DNA from: Davidsoniella eucalypti
Lineage: Eukaryota > Ascomycota > Sordariomycetes > Microascales > Ceratocystidaceae
NCBI GenBank assembly: GCA_004009845.1
Contig: RMBW01000096.1
Location: 1 to 64,000, forward strand
Direction of reading: 5' to 3'
Length of the DNA stretch: 64,000 nucleotides
Each line of letters begins with the position of its first letter. Position 1 is the stretch's first letter. Below are positions 1-12,591 of the stretch, piece after piece. Below the pieces are notes generated by a model, which ran no database searches, was not told the origin of the DNA, and saw only the letters and a program-made list of their open reading frames with translations. Position numbers and translations under genes: made by a program.

Positions 1-943
1 ACAATATACTTACTACCTGATGATGTCCTATAATCAGGCCTTCTTCAATATCCCACCAAACTAACTTGTTTTTTTTCTTTCTTTCCTACCTAGGCCGACC
101 TCGGTCGTACCAATCTCGAAAGTGATCTCGAATTCCACACCTCCACCTTTGACGACAACCCGACCCATCGCAAAGCAGGTTCATCCGGGCTCCCGCTGCC
201 AGCAACAGCCTCTACAACACCCGGTCAGAAACACATGCTCTGGTCCATGGCCTTCTACGCCCAATTCTTCGACGTCGATACCAGCGCTGTTCTAAATCGA
301 TGCTTTGCTGCGCTATATCCGCGCGCCAACTTCTTGGATGTCCTCGAGGGCAATCCGGATCTGTATGGACCGACGTGGATCGCGACTACGGTTGTCTTGA
401 TTCTGTTTTTGGGCGGTACTATAAGTGAATACGGCGCCCATGATCATGGTGACGATTTCGTTTATAACTTCAAACTACTCAGTGGTAAGTCTGGCAATAC
501 CTCGTTGATCTTTTTGTTGTCGAGTATCCTATCTGACAGATATATAATCTCTAGGTGCTGCTGGTCTGATCTATGGATACACCCTCTTCGTTCCGATTAT
601 CCTCTTTCTTGCTCTCCGGTACTTTGGCAGCGAGTCTGCCAACCTCTTGGAATGCTGGGCCCTGTATGGCTACGGAAATCTTATTTGGATTCCCGTAGCT
701 CTGATTAGCTGGTCCCCAATCGACATTATCAACTGGGTTTTCGTGGCAGTCGGATGTACTATGTCAGTGACATTCCTAGTTCGGAACTTGTATCCTATAC
801 TCAGTGCTACTGATCAGCAGACCAGCAAGGTCATGTTGGTGGCTATCGTTGTGCTTCATATGGCACTGTCACTCACCATCAAATTCCTCTTCTTTGCGCA
901 TAAAAGCCCTCTCCAGAAAAGCGGTGATAGATTACTCTTCTAA
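1..943 (+). CDS. YIP1-family Golgi/ER membrane protein, 5' partial
   Basis: The window opens inside an intron (branch-like CTAAC at 61-65, acceptor TAG ending at 93). Visible exons are 94-484 and 555-943, joined through a GTAAGT donor at 485 and a CTAG acceptor ending at 554, with the frame kept (a split Gly codon); the stop TAA is at 941-943. The product has a hydrophilic N-terminal part, then an FFDVDT motif, an NPDLYGP motif and about five hydrophobic helices. FFDVDT followed by NPDLYGP is the signature of the YIPF1/YIPF2 branch of the Yip1 domain family, whose members sit in Golgi and ER membranes and bind Rab GTPases. At least one upstream exon with the start codon lies outside the window. 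Family assignment is secure; the exact Yip paralogue is inferred. The 3' end faces the rhodanese gene across 239 bases. Confidence 0.88.
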
Positions 944-1182
944 ACCAATGTATTAGTTCGCTTAGTGGAGGATATTTCAGCTATTCAGTTCACCATTATG
1001 CCTATGGTGTCCTATAGTACACATAGATAGGGCCCCGATAGTCCATCTTAAATATAGCACCAGCAGTACTAGTTCACATCATGATTTCAATACTTCACTT
1101 GTCCGCACCATGTAGTCTTGTATCCATTGATTAGTATATTTCCTCCAAACATAGTTTAGAGCACAGTATTTTTTTATTTTTT

Positions 1183-1935
1183 TTAGTTGAAAGAGTGTGT
1201 GATATCTCCGCCCTTCGCAACCCAGTCCATCCAACTTCCAGGGTACTCGGCAGTCTTCCAACCAGCATCACGAGCAAGTTTAGCAGCCGCGTGACTACGA
1301 ACGCCAGCCTTGCAGAAGAAGAGAAGAATCTTGTCCTTTCCCGGTCTCTCGAAGCCGAATCTATCCTCGAAATCCTCGCTATGAATCTGGAAGCTATCCG
1401 GGGACGAACCAATGGGGATGTTTACCGCGGTTGGAATAGTGCCACTTTGTACCAACTCGCCGGGTTCGCGTGCGTCTAATCTTGTGTTAGTGTGGTGTAT
1501 TTATTCATGAAACTTTTATATACGAGTTAGGGCATCTTAGGAAGTTTGGCATACGTACCAACGACAATGTACTCATCAGGCTGCTCATTGATGAGTTTTT
1601 TCAGCTATATAGTCATGAGTTGGTCAGCCTATCAACAATCAATCATACCCCAAGACAACTATCGAAAGAAGAAAGAAAAAAGAAAAAGAAATCAAGCGAA
1701 TCTGGGAATGTTATACTTTTTCAAAATCGAATATCTCTAGTGCCGCCTCACCAGGGGCATTCTCGGAGTAATACCGGCACTGAAGACTTCTACTGTTCAA
1801 GCCACTAATCCGAGCTGGTACGGATAGATTCTGGCGAGTTACATAGCCTGTGAGGACACATGGAAATTGTACACGACGAATCGATGTCAAGGCAACGAGC
1901 CTCGATGTAGAGCGGATGACTCTTGGGGTGAACAT
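1183..1935 (-). CDS. Rhodanese-domain sulfurtransferase, probably mitochondrial
   Basis: Three exons on the minus strand: 1935-1717, 1604-1559 and 1475-1183, giving 185 residues. Introns begin GTATAA and GTACGT and end TATAG and ATTAG. The first roughly 55 residues are rich in Arg and Ser with almost no acid residues, as in a mitochondrial presequence. The rhodanese fold follows: a YIVVDAREPGEL strand-loop (the Asp codon is split by intron 2), an IPTAVNIPIG segment, and the active-site loop CKAGVRS with the predicted persulfide Cys near residue 143. The end reads YPGSWMDW, which is usual for single-domain thiosulfate sulfurtransferases of the yeast RDL1/RDL2 type. Such enzymes move sulfane sulfur to acceptors such as cyanide or thiols. 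The start codon at 1935 is the first ATG giving the presequence. Domain call is secure; mitochondrial location is inferred. Confidence 0.88.
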
Positions 1936-3169
1936 TTCTCTTTCTTATTTCTTAGCTAGGCTATGAGATGATTTGGAAAGTGGCAGACTATCTTTGATTA
2001 AGAGATAAATAAAATAGTCAAATGAGTGAAATGGTGGTAGGAAGAGTTCTAGTCAAGTAAGGCTTATTTAACAGATACCTTATTCAAAGTATGAATAATG
2101 ATATAGATTTAAAAAATAGCAGCTAGACAAACAATGGGGTTATGATTGTCAAATGGCATAGCTTATTTAGGGTTTGCAAAGGTCAATGCAAATTTTATCT
2201 ATTTATAATCAAATATTTGAAGGCACTAACTAAGCTCTATATCATTTTTGCAAATTTGGGTATTAAAATAAAAACTTTTCTTATTAAAATAATAAACACG
2301 AAATCAAAAAGACAAGCTATTAATTAATAACCAGAAAAAAAGAAAAGCAATGAAAAACCAACAGGAAACACAGCAAGACCTCCTGTAAAAACGTAAAAAG
2401 TATGTACATCGTGGATGCTCATAGGCCTAAAATTAAGCTGCACAGATGTGTAGTAAGGACGATAAGGGAAAAAATACAAAACTGAAAAAAAACACCCAAT
2501 TAGATCCTAGTCTTTCGTAGTACTGAATACAGCAATGAAGAACTTGGTAGCAAGAGTATTAGACGTATTCACTTTTTTGAGTGAAGAAAAAAATGCAATT
2601 GTTATGCGTATGGTTGGGGAGACCAAAGCTGCCATCATGTCATATCGTGGGACGTGATTTTTCCCTCTTCCCTCAAATCATAATGACGCCGTTTCGCCAC
2701 CCAAAAACAAAACGAGCCGTGAAGATCGTTTTTATAGTGCTAAGACACAGATATCAAAGAAACCCATAAAGATAAAAACAAAGTAAGAAAGAAACGCCAA
2801 AATAGGAAGAGGCGGGAGGGTATGACTGGAGGCTGATGTTCACTGGCTACGAACTGATAGTTATATCAAGCACATGGATCCTGGGCCTGCGGGAAAGGAT
2901 TGATAGCCGGCGAAAAATAATGGTAGGAATGAGGTCTTCCCATCCAAAGGTGGCATTGTAGGCCGGAATGGATGATTGGATAGAAATCATGTACCTACCG
3001 AAGGTACCGACTGAAGCCTACTAAGAACTAGTAAGCCGTTAAGTATGATAGTTGCTGATATTTAACCATCGAATCCCCGTCTGGGTGAATCATAAGTTAT
3101 TTTTTATTCCACAGCTTTTAGCTCGACCTTTTGTAAGAAAAACAAAAAACAGACAAAACGAAGCGCGAT
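1936..3169. other. Intergenic, strongly AT-rich (rhodanese 5' side / ERG5 3' side)
   Basis: No gene is supported here. The stretch from about 1960 to 2520 is very rich in A and T, with runs such as AAAAAATAG and TTAAAATAAAAAC, and differs clearly from the coding sequence on both sides. From 2600 to 3169 the composition is more mixed. It must hold the rhodanese promoter and the ERG5 3' untranslated region. Confidence 0.6.
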
Positions 3170-5056
3170 TTAAACTCTCTCGGTAAATGTTAGAGGGCAA
3201 TCATCCTGGGTGAGATCAAAAAGGTTAGTGTTTGAAATTGAAGTATTGTGATAGTATTAAACTTACACGGGGGAAGATAGTTGCAAAGACTTTGATATCT
3301 TCGGAGGAGGGGGTGGCATGGTGAACCCAGTCCAGTTCCATGGCAGCCTTGCCAATCATGAGCGCTAGGTTATGCTGAGCATAGACTTGACCCAGGCAGT
3401 AATGAGGGCCAGTACCGAAAACAAGATAGTTCTTGGCACCCTTCTCCTCAGCATCTCCCTTGTAGTAGCGATCAGGGTTGAACTCATCAGGGTTTTCGTA
3501 CACATCGGGGTCACGCAGAGCCATATAAGTCGTGGGAATAATCATGGCACCTACAAGAGAGTGGACGTTAGTAATCTTCGCCGTTTCCAAACTGCCGATA
3601 GCATATGCAATTAACTTACCCTTAGGGACAGTGTAGGTATCGGTGATGGGGAATGCCTTCTTAGCAAGGTAAGGAACCATCAGGACTGGGGGACGGTAGC
3701 GCAACAGCTCGCGAACTACGGCCCGAGTGTAGGTCAGAGATTCGAGTTGGTCCATGGACAGTGGAGCTTGGATATCGCCGTTGCGTACGCTGATATTCTC
3801 GTCGCGAACACGATCCAGAACATCAGGACGCTGAGCCGTGATTTGAAACAACCAAGTGGCAGCGCTGGTAGTGGCATCTTGAGAGGCAAACAGGAATGTG
3901 AAAACAGTCTGAGCAATCTCATAGTCCTTGAAGTCGCGCAGAAGAGGGGTGGGCTTCTCAAGTCCATGGGGCTTGCCACTAGCCTCGGCCTCGCGCCAGC
4001 GGTTAGACTCGATGATGCTCTTGACCCAGCCGTCGAGGATAGAGGTAACTTCACCACCTGCAGCCATACGAACCTTTGACTTAGCAGCGCACTTAGTGAA
4101 TTCGGCCAAAACCATATCAGCCGCCTTTTTGCCGTACCAAGTCTTGGTATAGGGCAGAATGATGGGGAAGTTAACAAGCTCGAGAGCGGCGGTAATGAGA
4201 TAGTAGTCATCGGCAATCTTTTGAATGGCCTCATCAGAGATGTAGTAGCCAACAAAGGTGCGCAGGGACACAGCACACATCAGCTCACGGAAGTAAGGCA
4301 TGAAGGGCTCAGGCTTGCCATTGTTCTTCTTGGTGATCTCAACAAACTTTCTCATGTAAGTGTTGTATACTTCCTCTTGGCCGGGTAGATATGATTCGAG
4401 GGCTTTGCGGGTAAAGAGGCCATTAAGACCCTTGCGGAAATCGACGTGCGAGCGGCCATCGAGGAAAACCCAGTTGTCGGCACCGAGGAGTTTGTGGGCA
4501 GCATCGACAACACAAGGCTTGACAAAGCCGGGAGAGTTGAAGACCTTGCGGGCCATGTCACGGGTTGACGCAATGACGACGAACCTGTCATTGGGGTTAG
4601 TACGAGTTTTGGGTTTGCGCCTGGTAAGGCAGGGTGATGTTAATAATTGCTTGAGCACTTACTTGTGGAAGACAGAAACACAGCTTAGAGGGCCGGAGAG
4701 CCATTTCGCATAGTACTCTTCGAATTTAGGGTCCATAGACTCAAGGAAGGGACCGATGAAGGGGATCTTGAATGAAGGACCGGCAATTGAGCCCTTGTTG
4801 AGGATATAGCTGACTGGAGATTGTATGATGGGTTAGCGAATACGCACCGGGAGGTACTGGCTGTGAGCTCAATGCTGGGCGTACCTTGGTCATAGACCAT
4901 TAGTATGGCAAAGGTAGTGACTAGGGCAGCCCAAAAGGTCATGTTGTTGATAGTATCGACAAAGTGGTCGAGCTGTGGCGGGACGGCCACAGAGCCGTAC
5001 CTGGAGTTTGCCAGGACGGATGCGAACGTCGTTGTATTCGACGATAGGGCATTCAT
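3170..5056 (-). CDS. ERG5: Sterol C-22 desaturase, cytochrome P450 CYP61
   Basis: Five exons on the minus strand, 5056-4885, 4813-4663, 4584-3620, 3550-3267 and 3205-3170, give 535 residues, the normal length for the family. It introduces the C-22(23) double bond into the ergosterol side chain late in sterol synthesis, at the ER. Residues about 39-55 are a hydrophobic anchor. Seen in order are the conserved YYAKWLSGPLSCVSVFHKF segment (an intron splits the Lys), the I-helix ASQDATTSA typical of CYP61, the K-helix ELLR, an NPDRY segment, and the haem loop FGTGPHYCLG with the Cys ligand near residue 481. The short last exon restores the family ending DDCPLTFTER; without splicing there, the frame would run into an unrelated tail. 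The introns of 71, 78, 69 and 61 bases have standard signals. The 69-base intron has no stop in frame, so its retention would insert 23 residues before the haem loop. Confidence 0.95.
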
Positions 5057-5448
5057 GATGGCGGTAGTTTCGATTCAGTCGGGACACAGACGATTCGGCG
5101 AATAGAAACAAAGCTGGTGAAGTTGGTGAGAAGAGCGGATTCGGCAAAATCAAAGGCCTGCTTAGAAGAAAGAGTGGGAAAAAAGTCTAGAGCAAAGGTT
5201 GAGGTTAGACCACCGAAACGATGATGACGATGCTTTTTTAAGAAACAATTATAGAAAGGTGCAGGGCAATGCGATCGGTAGGTCGGGAAGTAAGGGTGGA
5301 TGGGATCAGCGCCCAGGTCTCGCCTAGCAATGGCAACCAAGAAGAAACAAGAGAAGCAAGCAAGAGAACCTGGCAGGAGAACTGAGAGAGAGAAAGAGCG
5401 AGACGCTTTGCGATAGTGGAAAGACCGGTTTTGTTTCGCGACGTCCAA
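5053..5448 (-). promoter_or_regulatory. Upstream ORF whose stop overlaps the ERG5 start (ATGA)
   Basis: In the ERG5 leader an ATG at 5448 opens 131 codons that end in TGA at 5055-5053. This overlaps the ERG5 start ATG (5056-5054) in the form ATGA. The peptide is rich in Ser, Phe and basic residues and matches nothing I know. If the leader is transcribed unspliced from upstream of 5448, ribosomes meeting this frame would stop exactly on the main start. It may be chance, or the region may be removed by a leader intron. Confidence 0.25.
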
Positions 5449-6099
5449 GGATGGTTGATGAGAGAGGAGGGGAGGATTTGCTAAAAGAGGAGGGGAATCG
5501 CTGGTATGGATCAGATGAGGTAAGTTGGTGAAGTTTTAGGTAAAAAAAGAATTACAGGAAGGGCAGAGTAGAGGGTTTACGGAGAATCTGAGGCAAGTTG
5601 ACATCGGAATTGGCGGATAAGCTGAACTAAAAGACGGGGCCAGGTTCGATATGTTCAATAGCACGACCATGCAAGACGTGGCGGGTGAAACGATGCAAGA
5701 GCAAGAGCAAAATAGCAGATAGCAGAGAAATCACAAGCTACGAGCTGTGAGCTGTGAGCTGTGAGCTGCTATGTGATATGAGCTAGGACTTTTAGACTCT
5801 GGAGTACCACACTATGAAGATGACAACACGGGCTTGCTTTATAGAAGAAAAAGAGACTGGCTGTCTATTGTTTGTTTATATTGGCTTACCTGAAGAAACT
5901 GAGAGACGAGATTATCAGATGGGCTTCTGGACCAAAGATACAAAAAGCCAACAAGACGCTTAGATTGCCGTCAACTGGTGAGATGGTGCAACACTCGTCT
6001 TGGTTGTTGATGATAGTAACAGTTGGATTATAAGGGACCAAGAAGATGGAAGCAAAAAAGGGTTTGATATAATCAAGTCAAGTCAAGAGAAAAAAAGGA
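5057..6099. other. ERG5 upstream region
   Basis: Apart from the upstream frame, I see no coding sequence. On the minus strand the region is rich in T and C, as expected of a long fungal leader and promoter. It holds a short tandem repeat at 5742-5769. No single regulatory site, such as a clear sterol-response element, could be assigned by eye. Confidence 0.5.
5742..5769. repeat. 7-bp tandem repeat, about four units
   Basis: The unit GAGCTGT occurs three times, followed by GAGCTGC. It lies about 0.7 kb upstream of the ERG5 start and is probably replication slippage. Confidence 0.85.
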
Positions 6100-6333
6100 C
6101 TACTCTAGCTCAAATTTCTTGTAGTGGTAATTGCAGTTCTCAAGGGCGGTAGCAAAGGGAGGGCTTTCCGGAAAAGACGCGCAGATATCTTCTAGGTAAG
6201 AGTCAAGAGTACAATGGCAATTGCAGAAAGCAGGAATGGGGGGCCGGGAGTGTAAATATGTAGAATCCGGCGCTTCGTACATAGAGCGAGACTTGTTTTT
6301 ATACTTATCTTTATTCTTTTTCTTTGGTGGCAT
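6100..6333 (-). CDS. Small hypothetical protein (77 codons), doubtful
   Basis: An ATG-started frame ends in TAG at 6100. The N-terminus is strongly basic (MPPKKKNKDKYKNKSRS). The rest is neutral to acidic and holds a CNCHC cluster and a later Cys-x-Tyr-His. I do not recognise it, and there is no intron or neighbour to support it. Its balanced composition and clean ATG are the only points in its favour. It could be a chance frame in the ERG5 upstream region. Confidence 0.22.
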   Translation of the reverse strand: MPPKKKNKDKYKNKSRSMYEAPDSTYLHSRPPIPAFCNCHCTLDSYLEDICASFPESPPFATALENCNYHYKKFELE

Positions 6334-9300
6334 TTCACATCAAACGACAAGAAGCTAGGCATAGCAGTGATTTTTTAAGATTTAGAACAAAAAAATGTCG
6401 AATTTATATGCCGTACTAATACATCAGCCGCTAGTCTCCTGGGCGCAAGATTTTCAAGCGGAGGTACTTGGATAGTAGGTAGCGAGCTGCCAGGATAGCC
6501 GAAGAGTTGGACGTGTATATTTTTTTAGTCTTTTTCCCCCTACGTATAACTATAATGTTGTTCTCTTGACTAAGTTTCGGTTTCTTTCTGGAATATTTCT
6601 CGTCAGTGTGGTCTTTTAGCTTTTTTATTATATCTTTTTTTAATGTATGGAGCTATGAAGATGTTGGTCTTTTAGCTTGCTTTGTTTGCTTCCCTGAGAT
6701 CCCGCAACCATGTTTCTTTTATTTATTGTTTTCTCTTCTGTTCCTTAGCCTCTTGTTACGCTGTCTGGCAGCGCCAACGACAGGCGGGGGGAACAGACGG
6801 ATCGCGTGCGTACATCGCTATATTATATTCTTCTTTATCATTCTCTTTCTCTGGCTCCCGACACTCGCGGACCCATAGCGAAATGGCACCTCCAGTGTTC
6901 GTACGATGTTGTGCACAAAGCCATGGTATCACGGAGGGAGGGTCTGTCTGGTTATTTACTGCCATCTCTGTTAGTAAATAGTGACAGACTAACCTGTGCA
7001 CCGTGCCATCCCGCATCTTTGTTGCTGGCAGATAGACAACCTGTTGTCTTTTGGTTTATCGCATGTGCCTACTTTTGTTTACGACTCATGTCATAATTAA
7101 TGTGGGCACCATGAAAATAGGAAGAAGAAAAAAAAGAGAAAAAAAAAGAAGAAAAAAGAAAAAAAGAAGATAGTCCTGAAAATACCCGAAAGCTGATTAC
7201 CAATTGCAGGATCTTTTGAGCTGGCGGGCGTGTGTGTGTCAGCGCGCTAGTTACAACTAGTTATGTTACAATGCAACTGCAGACATAATTGGCACATGAG
7301 CCACCAAAATAGCCAGATACGGCGGTCTACTATGGTATATGTAAATACGTATTAAGAGATTTACTCGAAACACCGCGGAGAGAGCGCACTTGACATTAAA
7401 AATGGGAATCATTCGGATCCCGATCTTCCATCCTACGCCAGCTCGGGGGTTTAGTTGTATCTTCCAACTATCATTGGTGTCTTTCACTGTAACGATCAAG
7501 ATCTTTCGTCGTTTATCCGTTCAATCGCTTGTCCGTTCATTCGTTTGTTTGTTTGTTCGTTCATTCGGCTAGTTTCTTCTTTCGCTTCTAGTTGTGCATA
7601 TATGTATGTAACTAGTTCATCCCTGACACTCCATTAGAGCAAGGTCTTTGTACAGACACATATGTATGCATTGTACCAGTTCGTTATGTTCTCCTCAACT
7701 ACCCACTGACCTTTTTATTTTATTTTTTTATCTTGTCTACTACCACCATGATTAATGAATAAATAAAGTATAAAATAAAATAAAAAGCTACTACCAAGTC
7801 ACCTATGGTGAGGGGAACTGCGCTCCGGCGTTGCGTTGCATCATCCGCCCAAAACAGGTTTAATTAAGTATAGTGCGCCAGCACTACTAGTTTTGTAGTC
7901 CTGGTCATACTGGTGCAGGGAAGGGCCCCATCTATCACATTACCTATATGAGACGAGAAGAGAAAACAAAACTTACATCCATACAATCCATACAATCCAT
8001 CAGTTGACTGGCGCACTTCGGTGTCGGAGCCACTGGCAGATACAAATAACCATTGCTTACTACAAGAACGTGCGAAGATAGCGCAATTACATGTATAAAA
8101 CTCTGTATACAGATATATGTATGTAATTCGCTTTACTCGCTGTTTGAACGAAAAAGCATGTTGCAGGGTTGTAGTATATGCGGGCGCTGTGCCTTATAGA
8201 CATAATAGTATCTGTACATGTGAAGCTAGTGGTGCCAAGACTTTCATCAGTGCTACTCGCTACTGATTGTTCGCTTACTTACACCAACATTAGCACCAAA
8301 CAGCGGATTACACAACACGACATATTGCGGGTGTGCTACTTGATGGCAATACTACATGTAGACAACCAAGCAACAAAAGAGACGAGCTTATCCGAGTGGA
8401 AGCCAACCTCTTTGTCATCCCTAGCAGCCGCCGCCCTCATTTGCCTTGCCCATCGTACGTCTCGAAATCGGTTCCATGTCCCTGGGGCTTTGTTGCTTTC
8501 ATTTTCTTTCGTTTTTATTTGTAACGTGATCGCTTCGTCAATCTTGCAAATGTGTACCAAGGGAATAGAAGTGACAGCGTTTATCCCGTCGCAAGGCGCT
8601 TGATATACTAATATAACTAGGCTCTCAAAACAGATCACACAAGTCAATCTCCACGCCTAATTTGGGATGGTCGTCACTAAAACGCCAAGCCCTCATGGGT
8701 AGCTTGTGCTGTTGTGCCAACCAAACCGCGGCCCTCGTAGGGAAGCAAAGCATAATTGAAGTTGTGAAAATATAATCAGCTTCACACCACCCAGTACACA
8801 TATAACACTATTAGGACTACTAGTTAGTCATAGTAGCTCCAACTTCATTTTCCTGCTTGTCTCACCTCAGAATTCCTTGATTGTCGTTCAATCTCCCTTG
8901 ATCTGCCTCTGCCTTCTAGGGAATGTGCTCTGTAAGCTAGTACCGCGGGTCGCTGAATTGTCCACTTGTCATAATTTCATTTCTATTGATAATGACGTAC
9001 AGATTGTTTAAAGAGATGCCTGTGATCACAAATATATAGATATGATACATAGTAGATGTGTTTTTTTTCCTTCTGCTTCTTGATATCATAGCCAGCGATG
9101 TCCGTGACGCCACACTCACTAAATCTGTAGTTGTAGCAACCAGTAGAATTGCTTTAGCTCAAGAAGGTATAATTGTACCGGATATAGTGATATGCATCAG
9201 TATAATAGGAGAAGTGCGATATAATTTTTGGTGCCAGCATGTATCACACAGTGCTTGTATATGATGCTCTACAGTGATGATAAATCAATTTCTACAGGCG

Positions 9301-11213
9301 GCTAATGTAGAAGGTTGTGATCGCCATATGTTGCAGGCTTTGAAAATCAAAAATTAATCAGGCGGCTGGATTAAATAAGCCATCCAGTAGGATAAGAACG
9401 AAAATAAAAAACGGCCCATATCGTTTCGTTTCGGGGCTCTTTTTGGCAGCGGGTACTTTTTTTACTACTTTCGGCGTCTAGTTTTGTTATTTCTTACCCG
9501 AGCGTAAAAGTTTGTTTCCATACACTACAATCAACAAAATACAATACCACACCAACATTACAGTTGTTTACAACTATTTGTGGTATTTTCTGTATAACTA
9601 TGAGTGGTCACATTTTGTGTGCTGAGAAATAACCCTGATAGGCAGTCTGCATTTCCCCGACAATTAACCCCACACGAATGCGATTATAGATCGTTGAGTT
9701 TTCGTATTCGTGTAAGATCCTGCTTTTCTTTTTTTTCAAGTATGACCACGAGTGAATCCAAAGAGCAGAAAAGAAGGTAGATATCGCATACTTGTGCATC
9801 CGGTTCTTGACACATAAACAGAAACTGACTTCTCCTTATTGTGCGGCGCAAACGAGGCCCATGGAAATAGCCTTGTTATTACAAAGTACAATATAATAAA
9901 TATGTAGTTCTATATACCAAGTGCAATTCTTTCGCCAAGCAACCCTATGATCTCATGTAGCATTCACTATTCCATTTTCTCGCAACGCCATCACAACATG
10001 ACGCAGACTAGTCCCACTTGTCTGCAACCTTCTCGTCTTCTTGGCCTCTCGCCCTTCCACCTCCCCTCTTCTATACCTTGTTCCCATTGTGTTTTCTTCT
10101 TGTTCTTTCTTGATGTCGATCATGGGATCACGACCTTCCCCCGCCGTGGACGCACAAACGTTCCATCGCTATATCAAAAACGTCAAGCAAATTCCGAAAT
10201 GGCTGGGCATTATGCCACTCAATCCCGGGCCCTTGGCATCTCTAAACCCCGAACGCTGAAGCGCCTGTTAATACAACTGAAATGGGAAGTTCCATGGATC
10301 CCGAAGGTCTTTTTGCTACTCTTCTTTTTGCCTTCTTTTGCTTTCGTCTTTTTTTTTTCTTCTTGTACAGGCGAGATCTTATACTCAGATAGATGAGTCG
10401 CAAGATATCTACTAGCATTCATATAGAACACTATTCGCACAGTAGGTCTCACCGATACCAAAGTGTCTAGCAATAATTACAGCGTAGTTATAGTTGAGAG
10501 TACAACTACAAATTTAGTGAATTAGCGTCATTCACCACTGTATCCAACTACTACTACGCCATCTCTCATTTTCATTTTGTTTTATCTCGGCCGGCTGTAC
10601 TCCGTTCCTACAATAGTGGAATATGGCCATGCTCCAAGTCGACAACATGATGTTCAGCTCACTTCTCTTTCCATGCCTATACTACGACCCACGGACGTGA
10701 TATACGCCCAGTACATATAGTGGCATACAACTACAAGCTTACAGGGTAGACGTCTGTTAGTCTGTTACCCCCTGTAAATATATGTACTTGTATGGCTCAC
10801 GGGCTATTTCCACGAGCCGTCAAAGTTCGGATTAGTAAAAGCTGTCGTTCGACTCTTTTCTCTCCTCCCGTCCGGTACCAAAGATTACCAAAGGTCAATA
10901 TCAGTGCATGTCCAGGCGCACAGATACATAGCATGATCATGCTACACTAAGTCCTTCCATGTTTTAATGCCGTCCAATATTTCCGTACATATTTCTGTGA
11001 ACTTACCACAGCATGTCATATAAAAAAAAAAATATGCCACCAGATTGTCTATCCTGTCAGACCAACTACTTGCGATCCATTGTCTACTATAATCTATTAC
11101 CTACATTAGGCTTAGCTATCCTCCTTTTTTTCCCTTTTTTTCCTTTTTTTCCTTTTTTTTCATCATGATAGGAATTGTGGTTCGGTAAGTGTTACAAAGC
11201 AGGTGTACTGTGA
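6334..11213. other. Gene-poor intergenic region
   Basis: About 4.9 kb without a supported gene. Open frames are short, low in complexity and usually present on both strands over the same bases (for example 8178-8603 plus against 8336-8647 minus). There is an A/G-rich tract around 7120-7170 and a T/C tract at 11120-11160. The region just before 11214 must hold the 3' end of the tRNA-ribosyltransferase transcript. Confidence 0.5.
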
Positions 11214-12591
11214 CTATTCGAGAAGATCGATGCCAACCACGCGTAGCGCCTCAACAGCCCATTCTGGATACTTTGATTTATCGCCGCATAAATCCGCAAA
11301 GAACTTTTTTATCAACGCAGGGAACCGATCTTCGATGATGGATTCGCGAATACGACTCATCAGGTTCAGTTGGTAATAGACGTTGTGGATGGTCAGAAGA
11401 TGAGCCGCAGCCGTCTCCTTGGATGCATTATGGTGGATGAAAGCACGCGTAATTCCAAGGCCACCTTCGTCCTTGGGACGGCAGCAAAGACACTTGCAGC
11501 CATCTTCTATAAAGCCAAAGTCGTTCGCGAATTTTGCACTCTTGAGGTTCTTGACGCCGTACTTGGTGATTGCGTTACCGAACCGAGCTGTTCGGGTAGG
11601 CCAGACACAGTCAAACATGTCCGCACCAAGCGCTACCGACACTATAAGATCCTCAGGGTATCCGATGCCCATGACATAGCGAGGCTTGAGGTCAGGCAAG
11701 AGCTCGGTACAGGTAGCCACCACTCTACAGTAGTCTTGCTTTGCTTCACCTCCACTGAGACCGCCGATGGCAATACCAGGAGTATCTCGTGCTAGCATTT
11801 CACGGCAGCATTCCTTTCGCATCTCCACGTCTAGGCCGCCCTGGATTATGCAGAAGAGGTTTTGAGTGGTAGGGTTTTTGTGCGCAACAATACAGCGATC
11901 TAACCAACGGATACTACGCTCCATGGCCTCACGCATGCGGGCTTTATCTGGGGACGTAGTGACGATGACATCGTCAAGCTGCATCATTATATCGCTGCCA
12001 ATGCTGTTTTGAAGACTCATGGAATGTTCTGGTGTCAGAAGCATCGGTGAACCATCGTGGGGACTCAGGAAACGAACGCCTTCCTCGGTAACTTTGGCAA
12101 GATCGAGAAGACTCACCATTTGAAAACTACAAGAGCGTTAGTCTTTATCAAATACATAGACTAACGATATGCTTACCCTCCACTGTCTGTCAAGATGTTA
12201 TGGTTCCATCCTTGTAACTTGTGAGCACCGCCAATTTTATCAAGAACTTCCTGTCCTGGCTTTAGCCCTAGGTGATAAGTGTTGTTCAGACACAAACGAC
12301 ACCCAGTTTCCTCTAGTTGCTCCGGGGTGATGCCCTTTAACGAAGCTTGGGTAGCTACTGGCATGAACACAGGAAGTTGTACAGGGCCATGAGGGAGCGT
12401 CAAGTTGGAGGCTCTAGCCCTGGTAGTCTAGTCATGATAGTATTAGATCAACATAAAAGAAATCGTGAAAGTGCCATGTACATTGGTTTGTTACCAATCT
12501 TTCTTGAGATGTCACTTACGGAGCATCGAGCCACCAACTCGAATTTCAGCGCTGCTGAAGTGTAGATGTTCGAAGCCGCTGACGTTGCCAT
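11214..12591 (-). CDS. QTRT1: Queuine tRNA-ribosyltransferase catalytic subunit (TGT)
   Basis: Three exons on the minus strand, 12591-12520, 12427-12177 and 12126-11214, give 411 residues, close to the eukaryotic family length. The enzyme swaps guanine for queuine at the wobble base (34) of tRNAs with GUN anticodons. Exon 1 carries the family start ALKFELVARCS. The acceptor at 12428 is chosen because it yields STTRARASNLTLPHGPV in frame; a nearer CAG would give a stop. Further marks are LNNTYHLGLKPG, the DSGGFQM substrate loop across intron 2, GGLDVEMR, GGLSGGE, and DMFDCVWPTRTARFG with the catalytic Asp. The zinc site CKCLCC is followed by His in AFIHH. Exchange activity in eukaryotes also needs the QTRT2 subunit, which is not in this window. 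The host likely salvages queuine rather than making it, as is general for eukaryotes. Confidence 0.95.

Noticed and set aside
8178..8647. Overlapping 141-codon (+) and 103-codon (-) frames
   Set aside because: Neither shows a domain or intron support; the overlap and hydrophobic mixed composition suggest chance.
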